A DNA stretch of 64,000 nt. Source: Geothrix sp. 21YS21S-2. GTDB taxonomy: Bacteria; Acidobacteriota; Holophagae; Holophagales; Holophagaceae. Of the stretch, positions 1-8,229 are shown piece after piece (positions within the stretch are counted from its first letter, which is position 1; every line of letters starts with the position of its first letter). The stretch spans positions 2,390,001 through 2,454,000 of the forward strand of contig NZ_CP132910.1 of the NCBI RefSeq assembly GCF_030846775.1, in the 5' to 3' direction. The notes beneath the pieces are model-generated. The model saw only the letters and a program-made list of their open reading frames with translations. It was not told the DNA's origin and ran no database searches. Position numbers and translations under genes: made by a program.

Positions 1-19
1 AGTGCCTTAGGACGACAAG

Positions 20-124
20 CCGGTCCCCTGGGGCCGGGGAGGGGTCAAGGGTCTTCATCCGTTTCCCGATGGAGGCCCTCGTGACGAACCTGCCCAACCC
101 AGTTCCAGCATCCCCCGGGGGTGC
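20..124 (+). promoter_or_regulatory. structured 5' leader of the lysine operon
   Basis: The 127 bases before lysC hold three inverted repeats. The first is a 7-bp stem at 20-26/31-37. The second is a 12-bp stem with two G-T pairs at 48-59/68-79, around an 8-base loop. The third is a GC stem at about 108-124, where a C-run pairs with the GGGGG just upstream of the lysC ATG and could mask its ribosome-binding site. I cannot match the leader to the lysine riboswitch, SAM or T-box consensus. Transcriptional or translational control of the operon is inferred from position only. The upstream end of the leader lies outside the window. Confidence 0.45.
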
Positions 125-127
125 GCG

Positions 128-1471
128 ATGATCGTCATGAAATTCGGCGGGTCCTCGGTGGCCGACGCCCCCTGCATGCGGGAGGTCGCGGCCCTGGCCG
201 CGGCGGCCCACCCCCGTTCCCCCCTGGTGGTCCTCTCGGCCACGGCCAGGACCACCGACCAGCTCTTCGAGGCGGCCACGAAGGCCGAGGGCGGGGACCT
301 GCCCGCGGCCCTGGCCCTCCACGCCGCGCTCATCGGGCGCCACCGGGGCCTGGCGGAGGAACTCATGCCCGCGGGGCTCCCCGCGGACCTGGACGGGGCC
401 CTGGCGGACCTGGCCGCCGAACTGGACCTCCTCCTGCGGGGGGTGGCCCTCCTCAAGGAGCTCTCCCCCCGGAGCATGGACGCCATCGCAAGCATCGGAG
501 AGCGGCTCTCCACCCGCATCCTGGCCGCCTTCATGGGCGCGGCGTGGGTGGACGCCAGGACCATCGTGCGCACCGACGCCGCCTTCGGCTCGGCCCGTCC
601 CCTCGTTCCCGAGCTGGAGTCCCTGGCGGCCGCCATCCTCTCGCCCCTGCTGGGCCCCGGCCGGGCCGTGGTGACCCAGGGCTACATCGGCGCCACCGCC
701 CAGGGCCTCACCACCACCCTGGGCCGCGGCGGCTCCGACTTCAGCGCCGCCCTCTTCGGCGCGGCCCTGGGGGCCGAGGACATCCAGATCTGGACGGACG
801 TGGAGGGCGTGCTCACCAGCGATCCCCGGGTGGTGCCCGACGCCCAGCCCATCCCCGAGCTGAGCTTCGCCGAGGCCGGGGAGCTGGCCGCCTTCGGCGC
901 CAAGGTGCTCCACCCCGCCACCATCCAGCCCGCGGTGGACAAGGGCATCCCCGTCACCGTGCGCCACACCCGCCGGCCCCAGGGCCGCTTCACCACCATC
1001 ACGGCCGAGGTGCGCACGGGCCGGCCCGTGACGGCCCTGGCCCACCGGGGCCCGGTGACGGTCCTCACGGTGGCCTCGGCCCGCATGCTGAACCAGAGCG
1101 GGTTCCTGGCGCGGCTCTTCGACGTCTTCGCCCGGCACAAGGTGAGCGTGGACCTCATCGCCACCGCCGAGGTGAGCGTCAGCCTCACGGTGGAGGCCGA
1201 CGCGCCCCTGGAGGAGCTGATCGCGGACCTGTCGGCCTTCGCCACGGTGGGCGTGGCCACGGGCCGTGCCATCGTGGCCATCGTGGGCGAGCGGCTCAAG
1301 CACACGCCGGGCATCACGGGCCAGGCCTTCGGCGCCATGAGCGACATCAACGTGGAGATGATCAGCATGGGGGCCAACGAGATCAACCTGAGCATGGTCG
1401 TGACGGCCGCCGAGGCGAAGGACGCCGTGCGCCGGCTCCACGCCGCCCTCATCGGGGGAGGCGCGGCATGA
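128..1471 (+). CDS. lysC: aspartate kinase (monofunctional, two ACT domains)
   Basis: Phosphorylates L-aspartate with ATP, the committed step to lysine, methionine and threonine. The 447-residue protein begins with the family motif KFGGSS at residues 5-10, has the kinase-fold RGGSD segment near 201-205, and ends in two ACT-like regulatory domains (about 310-378 and 380-447, with NQSGFLARLF and the late MISMGANEINLS motif). The second ACT resembles the lysine/threonine-sensing type, so feedback control by end product is likely. There is no fused homoserine dehydrogenase. The ATG at 128 follows a GGGGG stretch that lies in a leader hairpin. It is the first gene of a coupled operon, and its TGA overlaps the dapB ATG (ATGA). 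Very likely correct. Confidence 0.95.
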   Translation: MIVMKFGGSSVADAPCMREVAALAAAAHPRSPLVVLSATARTTDQLFEAATKAEGGDLPAALALHAALIGRHRGLAEELMPAGLPADLDGALADLAAELDLLLRGVALLKELSPRSMDAIASIGERLSTRILAAFMGAAWVDARTIVRTDAAFGSARPLVPELESLAAAILSPLLGPGRAVVTQGYIGATAQGLTTTLGRGGSDFSAALFGAALGAEDIQIWTDVEGVLTSDPRVVPDAQPIPELSFAEAGELAAFGAKVLHPATIQPAVDKGIPVTVRHTRRPQGRFTTITAEVRTGRPVTALAHRGPVTVLTVASARMLNQSGFLARLFDVFARHKVSVDLIATAEVSVSLTVEADAPLEELIADLSAFATVGVATGRAIVAIVGERLKHTPGITGQAFGAMSDINVEMISMGANEINLSMVVTAAEAKDAVRRLHAALIGGGAA

Positions 1472-2184
1472 GGATCGGGATCTTCGGGAAGGGCCGGCTG
1501 GGTTCGGCCATCGCGCTCGAGGCCCGGGCGGCCCCCGATGTGGAGCTGGCCTGGACGCTGGATTCGGAAGGGGTGCCCACCCCCGTGGACCTGGCCATCG
1601 ACGCCAGCGTGGCGGGCGCCGTGGACGGCCACCTGGCCTGGGCCCTGGAGACCGGCGCGGACCTGGTGATCGGCGCCACGGGGTGGGGGCTGCCCGGCCT
1701 CGAGGCGCGCATCGGCGGGCGCATCGGCGTGCTCGCCGCGCCCAACTTCAGCCTGGCTGTCTCGCTCATGGCGCGGCTCTCCACGGTGCTGGGACGCTTC
1801 GCGGCCCTGGACGGGGACCTGGACCCCTACCTCCTCGAGCACCACCACCGCCTCAAGGCCGACGCCCCCAGCGGCACCGCCCGCAGGCTGGCGGAGGCCG
1901 TCCTGGCCGGGTTCCCCGGCAAGACCGGCTGGACCCTGGGCGCGCCCGCGTCCGATCAGCTCGGCATCTCCGTCATCCGCGCCGGGTCCGAGTTCGGCAC
2001 CCACACCCTGGGCCTGGACGGGCCCGCCGAGACCCTGCGCCTGTCCCACCAGGCCCGCTCCCGGGCCGTGTTCGCCCGGGGCGCCCTGCGGGCGGCGCGC
2101 TGGCTGCGGGGACGCAAGGGCCTGTGCACCTTCGACGACTACGCCCGCGAGATCCTCGACCCCCTTTTCGGAGACCTGCCATGA
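1468..2184 (+). CDS. dapB: 4-hydroxy-tetrahydrodipicolinate reductase
   Basis: Reduces the DapA product to tetrahydrodipicolinate with NAD(P)H. The 238-residue protein starts with a Rossmann nucleotide-binding loop (GIFGKGRLG, about residues 4-12). It carries the family active-site signature HHHRLKADAPSGTA around 124-138, including the catalytic histidine and the substrate lysine. It is slightly shorter than the usual 240-275 residues and its middle is compact. The ATG at 1468 overlaps the lysC stop in an ATGA arrangement, and its own stop overlaps dapA the same way, so translation is probably coupled. An upstream extension of the same frame is only the shadow of lysC. Confidence 0.94.
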   Translation: MRIGIFGKGRLGSAIALEARAAPDVELAWTLDSEGVPTPVDLAIDASVAGAVDGHLAWALETGADLVIGATGWGLPGLEARIGGRIGVLAAPNFSLAVSLMARLSTVLGRFAALDGDLDPYLLEHHHRLKADAPSGTARRLAEAVLAGFPGKTGWTLGAPASDQLGISVIRAGSEFGTHTLGLDGPAETLRLSHQARSRAVFARGALRAARWLRGRKGLCTFDDYAREILDPLFGDLP

Positions 2185-3059
2185 CGCTCACCGGACTCTT
2201 CGTGGCCCTGGCCACGCCCTTCACGCCGGCCGGCGACGTCGACCAGCCCGCGTACCGCCGCCTCGTGCGCCATGTGGCCGGCGGCGGCGCCCACCTGGTG
2301 GTCCTGGGGACCACCGGCGAGGCCCCCACCATCCTGGACGACGAGCGGGACGCCCTGGTGGACATCACCCTGGAGGAGGCCGGCTCCGCCACGGTGATCG
2401 TGGGCACCGGCTCCAACGCCACGCGGCAGGCCGCGGCGTGGACCCGCAGGGCCCAGGCCCAGGGCGCCCACGGCGCGCTGGTGGTCACCCCCTACTACAA
2501 CAAGCCCACCCCGGAAGGGATCAGGGCCCACTTCGAGGCCGTGGCCGAAGCGGCCCCCGGCCTGCCCCTGGTCGTCTACAACGTGCCGGGCCGCACGGGG
2601 CTCAACCTGACGCCCCAGGCCCTGGCCCGGCTCTGGGAGAACCCCCAGGTGGCCGCCGTGAAGGAGTCCAGCGGCAACCTCGCGCAGATCGCCGAGATCG
2701 CCCGCACCCTGCCCGAGGGCAAGGCGCTTCTCGCGGGCGACGACAACCTGGCCGTGGCCAGCATCGCGGTGGGCGCCTCGGGCCTCGTGAGCGTGCTGGG
2801 CAACGTCCTGCCCCGGGAGACGGCGCGCCTGGTGAAGCTGGCCCTGGACGGCCGCAGGGCCGAGGCCATCGCCCTCCACCAGCAGCTCCTGCCCCTCATG
2901 GACGCCCTCTTCCTGGAGAGCAACCCCATCCCCCTGAAGGCGGCCCTGGAGCTCCTGGGCCTGTGCGGCCCCACCCTGCGCCTGCCCCTGGTGCCGGCGG
3001 CCCCAGCCACCCGGGCCCGCCTTGCCGAGCTCCTGCCCCGCCGCGGCGAGGTGGCCTGA
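2181..3059 (+). CDS. dapA: 4-hydroxy-tetrahydrodipicolinate synthase
   Basis: Condenses pyruvate and aspartate semialdehyde in the first lysine-specific step, as a cytoplasmic TIM-barrel Schiff-base aldolase. The protein has 292 residues, normal for the family. It shows GTTGEAPT near 43-50, the proton-relay tyrosine at 133 in YNVPGRTG, and the Schiff-base lysine at 161 in VKESSGN. These are the same positions as in the well-studied E. coli enzyme. The ATG at 2181 overlaps the dapB stop (ATGA), and the stop overlaps the dapD start (TGATG). Confidence 0.96.
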   Translation: MTLTGLFVALATPFTPAGDVDQPAYRRLVRHVAGGGAHLVVLGTTGEAPTILDDERDALVDITLEEAGSATVIVGTGSNATRQAAAWTRRAQAQGAHGALVVTPYYNKPTPEGIRAHFEAVAEAAPGLPLVVYNVPGRTGLNLTPQALARLWENPQVAAVKESSGNLAQIAEIARTLPEGKALLAGDDNLAVASIAVGASGLVSVLGNVLPRETARLVKLALDGRRAEAIALHQQLLPLMDALFLESNPIPLKAALELLGLCGPTLRLPLVPAAPATRARLAELLPRRGEVA

Positions 3060-3865
3060 TGGACCTTCAGGCCTTCTACTCCCGCCCCATGGACGCGATC
3101 CTCGCCGACCCGGCCCTGCCGCAGGTCTTCGAGGTCTTCCTGGAGGCCCTGGAGCGCGGCGCCGCCCGCGCGGCCTCCCCCGACGCCCAGGGGAACTGGC
3201 ACGCCAACGCCTGGGTGAAGACCGCCATCCTGGCCGGCTTCCGCTCCACCGCCACCGAGGAAGTGCCGGGCTGGCCCGGACCCTGCTTCGACCGCGCCGC
3301 CTACCCTCCCAGGGCCTTCTCCCTGGCCGACGGGGTGCGCCTCGTGCCCGGCGGCAGCGCCGTGCGCCGCGGGGCCTTCGTCGCCCCGGGCGTGGTCATC
3401 GTGCCCCCGGCCTACATCAACGTCGGGTCCTTCGTGGACGAAGGGGCCATGGTGGACAGCCACGCCCTGGTGGGCAGCTGCGCCCAGATCGGCAAGCGCG
3501 TCCACCTCTCGGCCGCGGCCCAGGTGGGCGGCGTGCTCGAGCCCGCCGGCGCCCTGCCCGTGGTGGTGGAGGACGAGGCCTTCGTGGGAGGCCTGTGCGG
3601 CCTGTTCGAGGGTGTCGTGGTCAAGCGCCGCGCGGTGCTGGCCCCCGGCGTCATCCTCACGGCCTCGACGCGGATCTTCGACCTGGTCAACGAGCGCGAG
3701 ATCACCCGCGTGGTGCCCGAAGGCGCCGTGGTGGTGCCCGGCACGCGGCCGGCCTCGGGCATGTTCGCCATGCAGAAGCGCCTCTCGGTGAGCGCCCCGT
3801 GCATCGTCAAGTACCGCGACGGCAAGACCGACGCCGGCACCGCCCTTGAGGAGGCCCTCCGTTGA
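3059..3865 (+). CDS. dapD: tetrahydrodipicolinate N-succinyltransferase
   Basis: Acylates tetrahydrodipicolinate with succinyl-CoA and so opens the ring for the aminotransferase step. The 268-residue protein has an N-terminal helical part and a left-handed beta-helix of hexapeptide repeats (about 95-215, with V.PPAYINVGSFVDEGAMVD and INVGS-type turns). The C-terminal part has the TSTRIFDLVN segment typical of DapD. The presence of dapD, dapC and dapE together indicates the succinylase (acylated) route rather than the LL-DAP aminotransferase or dehydrogenase shortcuts. The start ATG overlaps the dapA stop by one base. Acetyl- rather than succinyl-CoA use cannot be excluded by eye. Confidence 0.93.
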   Translation: MDLQAFYSRPMDAILADPALPQVFEVFLEALERGAARAASPDAQGNWHANAWVKTAILAGFRSTATEEVPGWPGPCFDRAAYPPRAFSLADGVRLVPGGSAVRRGAFVAPGVVIVPPAYINVGSFVDEGAMVDSHALVGSCAQIGKRVHLSAAAQVGGVLEPAGALPVVVEDEAFVGGLCGLFEGVVVKRRAVLAPGVILTASTRIFDLVNEREITRVVPEGAVVVPGTRPASGMFAMQKRLSVSAPCIVKYRDGKTDAGTALEEALR

Positions 3866-4971
3866 TCCCCGCCGCGCGCCTCGCCCACCTGCGTCCCAGC
3901 CCCATCCGGGCCCTGTCCGAAGGCGCGCCTCCCGACGCCGTGCCCATGGGCCTGGGCGAGCCCGGCTGGGACCTGCCCCTGCCCGCGGTGGAGGCCCTGG
4001 CGCGCTTTTCCGGTCCCTGCGCCTACGGGCCCAACGCGGGCCTGCCCGAACTTCAGGAGGCGGTGGGCGCCTTCCACGGCACGCCGGCCCGGGACGTCCT
4101 CCTCACCGCCGGCAGCCAGGGCGCGCTGTTCGCCCTGACGCAGGCCTACGCGGAGCCCGGGGACGCCGTGCTGGTGCCCGACCCGGGCTTCCTGGCCTAC
4201 CCCGCCCTGGCCCGCATCGCCGGGGCCGAGCCCGTGCCCTACCCCCTGGGCCCCGGCTTCGGGCTGGACGCGGACCTGTTCAGGGCGGCCCTGGACGCCG
4301 CCCCCCGGGCCCGCCTGGCCCTGGTGAACCATCCCGGGAATCCCACCGGGGCCGGGTGCTCCCGGGCCGCCCTGGCGGAGGTGGCCGAGGCCTGCGCCAG
4401 GCGCGGCGTCCTGCTCGTCTCCGACGAGGTCTACCGCGACCTGCGCCTGGGTGACCCGGCGCCCTCCCTGCGCGACGTGACGCAGGGCGGCATCGTCCTG
4501 GGCTCCGTGAGCAAGGCCTGGGGCGCCCCCGGGCTGCGGGTGGGCTGGGCCCTGGGGGAGGCCCCGCTGCTGGCCCCGGCCCGCCTGGTGCACGCCTACA
4601 TGGTCACCGCCCCGGCCCGCACCTCGCAGCTTGCGGCCCTGGCCCTGGTGCGGGAATCGGGCGCCGTGCTCGCCCAGGCGCGGGAGCACCTGCGGGCGCG
4701 GTGGGAGGCCTTCTCGGAGGCCTTCGCGCGCCACTTCGGGCAGGTCCCGCAACACGGAGCGGGGGGCTTCTACCACTGGCTGGCCCTGCCGCCCGGGGCC
4801 GACCCCATGCCTTTCTGCCTTCGCCTGCGCGACGAGGGCCGCGTGGTGGTGGTGCCGGGCCAGGCCTTCGGGGAGCGGGGCCGCGGCTTCGTGCGCCTCA
4901 GCTACGCGGGGGATCCCGCCCTCATCCGGGAGGGCGTCCGGCGCCTGGCCCCGTTCTGGAGCACGCCATGA
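3862..4971 (+). CDS. dapC: PLP aminotransferase, probable succinyl-DAP aminotransferase
   Basis: Fold-type I class I/II aminotransferase of 369 residues. Features visible are the YGPNAGLPELQ segment (about 54-64), NHPGNPTGAG near 154-163, a DEVYRDL segment, and the PLP lysine at 218 in SVSKAWGAPGLRVGW. Position directly after dapD argues for transfer of the amino group from glutamate to N-succinyl-2-amino-6-ketopimelate. Sequence alone cannot separate this from other class I/II aminotransferases. The start is TTG at 3862, in a TTGA overlap with the dapD stop; no ATG fits as well. The stop overlaps the next ATG. Confidence 0.9.
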   Translation: MIPAARLAHLRPSPIRALSEGAPPDAVPMGLGEPGWDLPLPAVEALARFSGPCAYGPNAGLPELQEAVGAFHGTPARDVLLTAGSQGALFALTQAYAEPGDAVLVPDPGFLAYPALARIAGAEPVPYPLGPGFGLDADLFRAALDAAPRARLALVNHPGNPTGAGCSRAALAEVAEACARRGVLLVSDEVYRDLRLGDPAPSLRDVTQGGIVLGSVSKAWGAPGLRVGWALGEAPLLAPARLVHAYMVTAPARTSQLAALALVRESGAVLAQAREHLRARWEAFSEAFARHFGQVPQHGAGGFYHWLALPPGADPMPFCLRLRDEGRVVVVPGQAFGERGRGFVRLSYAGDPALIREGVRRLAPFWSTP

Positions 4972-6110
4972 ACCTCTTCGCCTTCGATGACGCCGCCTGC
5001 GACCGGCTCGCCCGGGAGGGCACGCCCCTGTTCGCCTACAGCTTCGCGGCCGCCGAGGCCCAGTTCCGCACCCTCCGGGCCGCCCTGCCCCCCCGGGTCC
5101 GGGTCGCCTACGCCGTGAAGGCCAATCCCCATCCCCGGCTCCTCCAGCTCTTCGGGGAACTGGGGGCCTCCTTCGACTGCGCCTCGGCCGGGGAGCTGGC
5201 GCGGGTGGCCGAGCTCGCCCCGGGCCGGATCCTCTATGCCGGCCCCGGCAAGCGCACCGCGGAACTGGACCTGGCCCTGAGCCTGGGGGTGCGCGTCCAG
5301 GCCGAGGGCTGGGAGGACCTGGAGCGCCTTGAGCGCCTGGCCCCGGGCCCCGTGGCCGTGAACCTGCGGGTGCACCCCGCCGGCGGAATCCAGGAGGGCT
5401 CGCCCATCATCGGGGGCACGGGCCCCTCCGCCTTCGGGGTGGACGAGGAGGACCTGCCGATCCTGCTCAAGCGGGCCGAAGGCCTGCGCAAGGTGGCCAT
5501 CCGCGGCCTGCACGTGTTCGCCGCCAGCAACGAGCGGGACGCCTCCAGGCTCCTGGCCACCCACCGGCACGTCCTGGGCATGGCGCGCCTCCTCCAGGAG
5601 GCCCTGGGCACGGAGCTCGAGCAGGTGGACCTGGGCGGAGGGCTGGGCATCCCCTACGCCCCCGGCGAGATGCCCCTGGACGTGGAGGCCCTGGGCAGGG
5701 GCCTGGGCGAGCTGCTCGCGGCCTGCCCCTGGTTCAAGGGCGAACTCGTCCTGGAGCCGGGCCGGTTCCTGGCCGGCCCCTGCGGGATCTACCTCACCCG
5801 CGTCACCCGCGTGAAGGAGAGCCGGGGGGTGCGGTTCGTGATCCTGGAGGGGGGCGTCAACCACCTGCTGCGGCCCCTGCTCACGGGCCAGGCCTTCCCC
5901 ACCCGGGCCGTGGCCTCCGCGGGCGCGCGGCGCCCCGCGACCCTGGCCGGGCCCCTGTGCACCAGCCTGGACCGCCTGGGCGAGGTGGAACTGCCCGAGG
6001 TGGGACCCGGGACCCTGCTGGTGATGGGCATGGCGGGAGCCTACGGCTTCACCGAGGCCATGACGCCCTTCCTCTCCCACCCCGCCCCGCGGGAACGGTG
6101 GGAGGCCTGA
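4968..6110 (+). CDS. lysA: fold-III PLP decarboxylase in the DAP operon (lysA-like, atypical motifs)
   Basis: Alanine-racemase-fold decarboxylase of 380 residues. It has the PLP lysine at 51 in YAVKANP, the phosphate-binding GGGLGIPY, the EPGRFL motif and a C-terminal AGAYGF segment. By context it would decarboxylate meso-DAP to lysine. However, the substrate motif is CTSLD at Cys331, not the CES-D of classical DAP decarboxylases. HVFAAS replaces the usual HIGSQ, and PFLSHPAP replaces the usual YN-RP tail. As I recall them, these variants belong to the BtrK/PvsE/exosortase-A-associated branch of the family. So the decarboxylase fold is sure, but DAP as substrate rests on context. The ATG overlaps the dapC stop. 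Confidence 0.85.
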   Translation: MNLFAFDDAACDRLAREGTPLFAYSFAAAEAQFRTLRAALPPRVRVAYAVKANPHPRLLQLFGELGASFDCASAGELARVAELAPGRILYAGPGKRTAELDLALSLGVRVQAEGWEDLERLERLAPGPVAVNLRVHPAGGIQEGSPIIGGTGPSAFGVDEEDLPILLKRAEGLRKVAIRGLHVFAASNERDASRLLATHRHVLGMARLLQEALGTELEQVDLGGGLGIPYAPGEMPLDVEALGRGLGELLAACPWFKGELVLEPGRFLAGPCGIYLTRVTRVKESRGVRFVILEGGVNHLLRPLLTGQAFPTRAVASAGARRPATLAGPLCTSLDRLGEVELPEVGPGTLLVMGMAGAYGFTEAMTPFLSHPAPRERWEA

Positions 6111-7169
6111 ATGGTTGAAATCGTTGGCCCGCCATGGGACGGTTCTTGGGTGGGAGCATCCATGCTGCAGCCGCGCCGGCTACTTGAGGACCTCTGCGCC
6201 CTGGATTCCACCACGGGCCGGGAAGCCGCGCTGCTCCCCGCCCTCCTGCCGGCCCTGGAGGCCCTGGGAGCGCGGGTGGAGATTCGGGAGTTCCGGCCGG
6301 GCCGCTGCAACGTGCTGGCCACCTGGGGCGAGCCCCGGGTGCTCTTCTCCACCCACCTGGACACCGTGCCGCCCTTCCTGCCCCCGCGTTGGGAGGGGGA
6401 GGCCCTGTTCGCCCGCGGCGCCTGCGACGCCAAGGGCCAGATCGTGGCCCAGCTCCTGGCAGCGGAGCAGCTGCGCGGCGAAGGCGTGGCCTGGCTCGGC
6501 GTCGCCGGGGAGGAGACCGACAGCCTGGGCGCGCAGGAGGCCCTGGCCTGGAAGGACCGCTTCACCTCCTGCCGGGCCCTGGTCAACGGGGAACCCACGG
6601 AGCTCAAGGTGGCCACGGGCCAGCGCGGCGTGAAGAACCTGCGCCTGGCCTGCTGCGGGAAGGCCGCCCACGGCGGCAGCCCCGAACTGGGCCACAGCGC
6701 CATCCTGGACCTCCTGGACTGGCTGGAGGGCGTCCGCCGCATTCCGCCGGGCCAGGATCCCGACCTGGGCCCCGAGGTGTGGAACCTGGGCACCATCCAG
6801 GGCGGGGAGGCCGTGAACATCGTCCCCGACCGCGCCCAGGCCCTGCTCAACGTGCGCACCGTCCCCGGGTCCTCCTTCCAGGCCCGGGTGGAGGCGCTCC
6901 GCCCCCCCCTCGGCACGGTCGAGCTGCAGGTGGACGAGCCCCCCTGCCTCTACCCCGCGCTGCCGGGTTTCGAAAGGGCCTTCATGCCCTTCGGCTCCGA
7001 CGCCCCCTGCCTGCGCCATCTCATCCCGGACCTCACCGCGGTCCTCGCCGGCCCCGGCAGCATCCGGGTGGCCCACACCGCGGGCGAACACCTCACCATG
7101 CAGGACCTCGCGGCCGGCGCCCAGCTCAACCTGCGCCTCGCCCGGCATTTTCTCCAGGAGCACCCATGA
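6111..7169 (+). CDS. dapE: M20 metallopeptidase, probable succinyl-DAP desuccinylase
   Basis: Zinc-dependent M20 amidohydrolase of 352 residues. The expected ligand motifs are all present: STHLDTVPP (first His and Asp), RGACDAKGQ (bridging Asp), GEETDSLG (catalytic and ligand Glu), NGEPTE, a dimerisation-domain AHGGSPELGH, and a C-terminal HTAGEHL. Neighbours dapD and dapC make removal of the succinyl group from succinyl-DAP the likely role; an ArgE- or LysK-like activity is the alternative. The first ATG (6111) directly follows the preceding stop with a GGAGG five bases upstream. A second ATG at 6162 begins more like typical family N-termini and is a possible true start. Confidence 0.88.
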   Translation: MVEIVGPPWDGSWVGASMLQPRRLLEDLCALDSTTGREAALLPALLPALEALGARVEIREFRPGRCNVLATWGEPRVLFSTHLDTVPPFLPPRWEGEALFARGACDAKGQIVAQLLAAEQLRGEGVAWLGVAGEETDSLGAQEALAWKDRFTSCRALVNGEPTELKVATGQRGVKNLRLACCGKAAHGGSPELGHSAILDLLDWLEGVRRIPPGQDPDLGPEVWNLGTIQGGEAVNIVPDRAQALLNVRTVPGSSFQARVEALRPPLGTVELQVDEPPCLYPALPGFERAFMPFGSDAPCLRHLIPDLTAVLAGPGSIRVAHTAGEHLTMQDLAAGAQLNLRLARHFLQEHP

Positions 7170-8218
7170 ACCGCATCCCCGTCACCGTCCTTGGCGCCAC
7201 CGGCGTCGTCGGCCAGCGCTTCGTGCGCCGCCTCCTGAACCACCCCATGTTCGAAGTGGTGTGCATCGCCGCCAGCGACCGCAGCGCCGGCAAGCGGTAC
7301 CGGGACGCCTGCGAATGGCGCCTGGACGGCGAGCCCTACGGCGGCCTCGGGGACCAGGTGCTGGTGCCCTCCGACCCCGCCGAGGCCCTCTCCCCCATCG
7401 TCTTCAGCGCGCTCGACAACGCTCCCGCCAGGGAGATCGAGCCCGCCTTCGCCCGCGCCGGGGGCCACGTCTTCAGCAACGCGGCGTCCTTCCGCATGGA
7501 CCCGGACGTGCCCCTGCTGGTGCCGGAAGTCAACCCCGGCCACCTGGCCCTGCTCGATTCCCAGCGCTCGCGGAGGGACTGGAAGGGCAGCATCCTCACC
7601 AACCCCAACTGCACCACCACCGTCCTGGTGATGGCCCTGGCCCCGCTGCACGAGGCCTTCGGCGTGGAGACGGTGATCATGACCTCCATGCAGGCCGTGA
7701 GCGGCGCCGGCTACCCCGGCGTGCCCAGCCTGGACATCCTGGGCAACATCATCCCCTACATCGGCGGCGAGGAGGGCAAGGTCGAGATCGAGACCGGGCG
7801 GCTCCTGGGCAAGGTGGAAGGCGGCCTCGCCGTGTCCGATCCCATGACGGTCTCGGCCCTGTGCTACCGCGCCCCGGTCATCGACGGGCACACCGAGAGC
7901 GTGAGCGTGCGCCTCCGGGGGAACCCCACCCCCGACCAGGTGCGCGAGGCCCTGGCGGCCTGGAAGCCCCTGCCCCAGCGCCTGGGCCTGCCCAGCGCCC
8001 CCGAGGTCCCCATCCGGATCCACGTGGCCGAGAACCGGCCCCAGGTGCGCAGGGACGTGGAGATGGACGGCGGCATGAGCGTCCACGTGGGCCGCATCCG
8101 CCCCTGCAACGTCCTGGGCATCAAGTTCTCGCTCCTGGGCCACAACACGGAGCGCGGCGCCGCCGGGGGCTCGGTGCTCAACGCGGAGCTGGCCGTGGCG
8201 CAGGACTTCGTGTCCTAG
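7166..8218 (+). CDS. asd: aspartate-semialdehyde dehydrogenase (archaeal/fungal-type)
   Basis: Makes aspartate semialdehyde from aspartyl phosphate with NADPH, linking LysC to DapA. The 350-residue protein opens with the LGATGVVGQRF nucleotide loop and has the catalytic cysteine 149 in NPNCTTT, then SMQAVSGAGYPG and the catalytic His in GHTES. The length and the AVSGAGYPG signature point to the archaeal/fungal-like branch rather than the common enterobacterial form. The ATG at 7166 overlaps the dapE stop and has a CAGGAG site upstream. It closes an operon that holds every step to meso-DAP except the epimerase DapF. Confidence 0.94.
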   Translation: MNRIPVTVLGATGVVGQRFVRRLLNHPMFEVVCIAASDRSAGKRYRDACEWRLDGEPYGGLGDQVLVPSDPAEALSPIVFSALDNAPAREIEPAFARAGGHVFSNAASFRMDPDVPLLVPEVNPGHLALLDSQRSRRDWKGSILTNPNCTTTVLVMALAPLHEAFGVETVIMTSMQAVSGAGYPGVPSLDILGNIIPYIGGEEGKVEIETGRLLGKVEGGLAVSDPMTVSALCYRAPVIDGHTESVSVRLRGNPTPDQVREALAAWKPLPQRLGLPSAPEVPIRIHVAENRPQVRRDVEMDGGMSVHVGRIRPCNVLGIKFSLLGHNTERGAAGGSVLNAELAVAQDFVS

Positions 8219-8229
8219 CCCCTCCGGCC

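Noticed and set aside
1-127. Lysine riboswitch or T-box in the leader
   Set aside because: Neither the conserved lysine-riboswitch core nor a T-box sequence (GGGTGGNACCGCG-like) can be found by eye; only hairpins are supported.
121-1467. Upstream part of the long frame that ends in dapB
   Set aside because: It is the third frame of lysC; dapB begins at the ATG at 1468 with an ATGA overlap.
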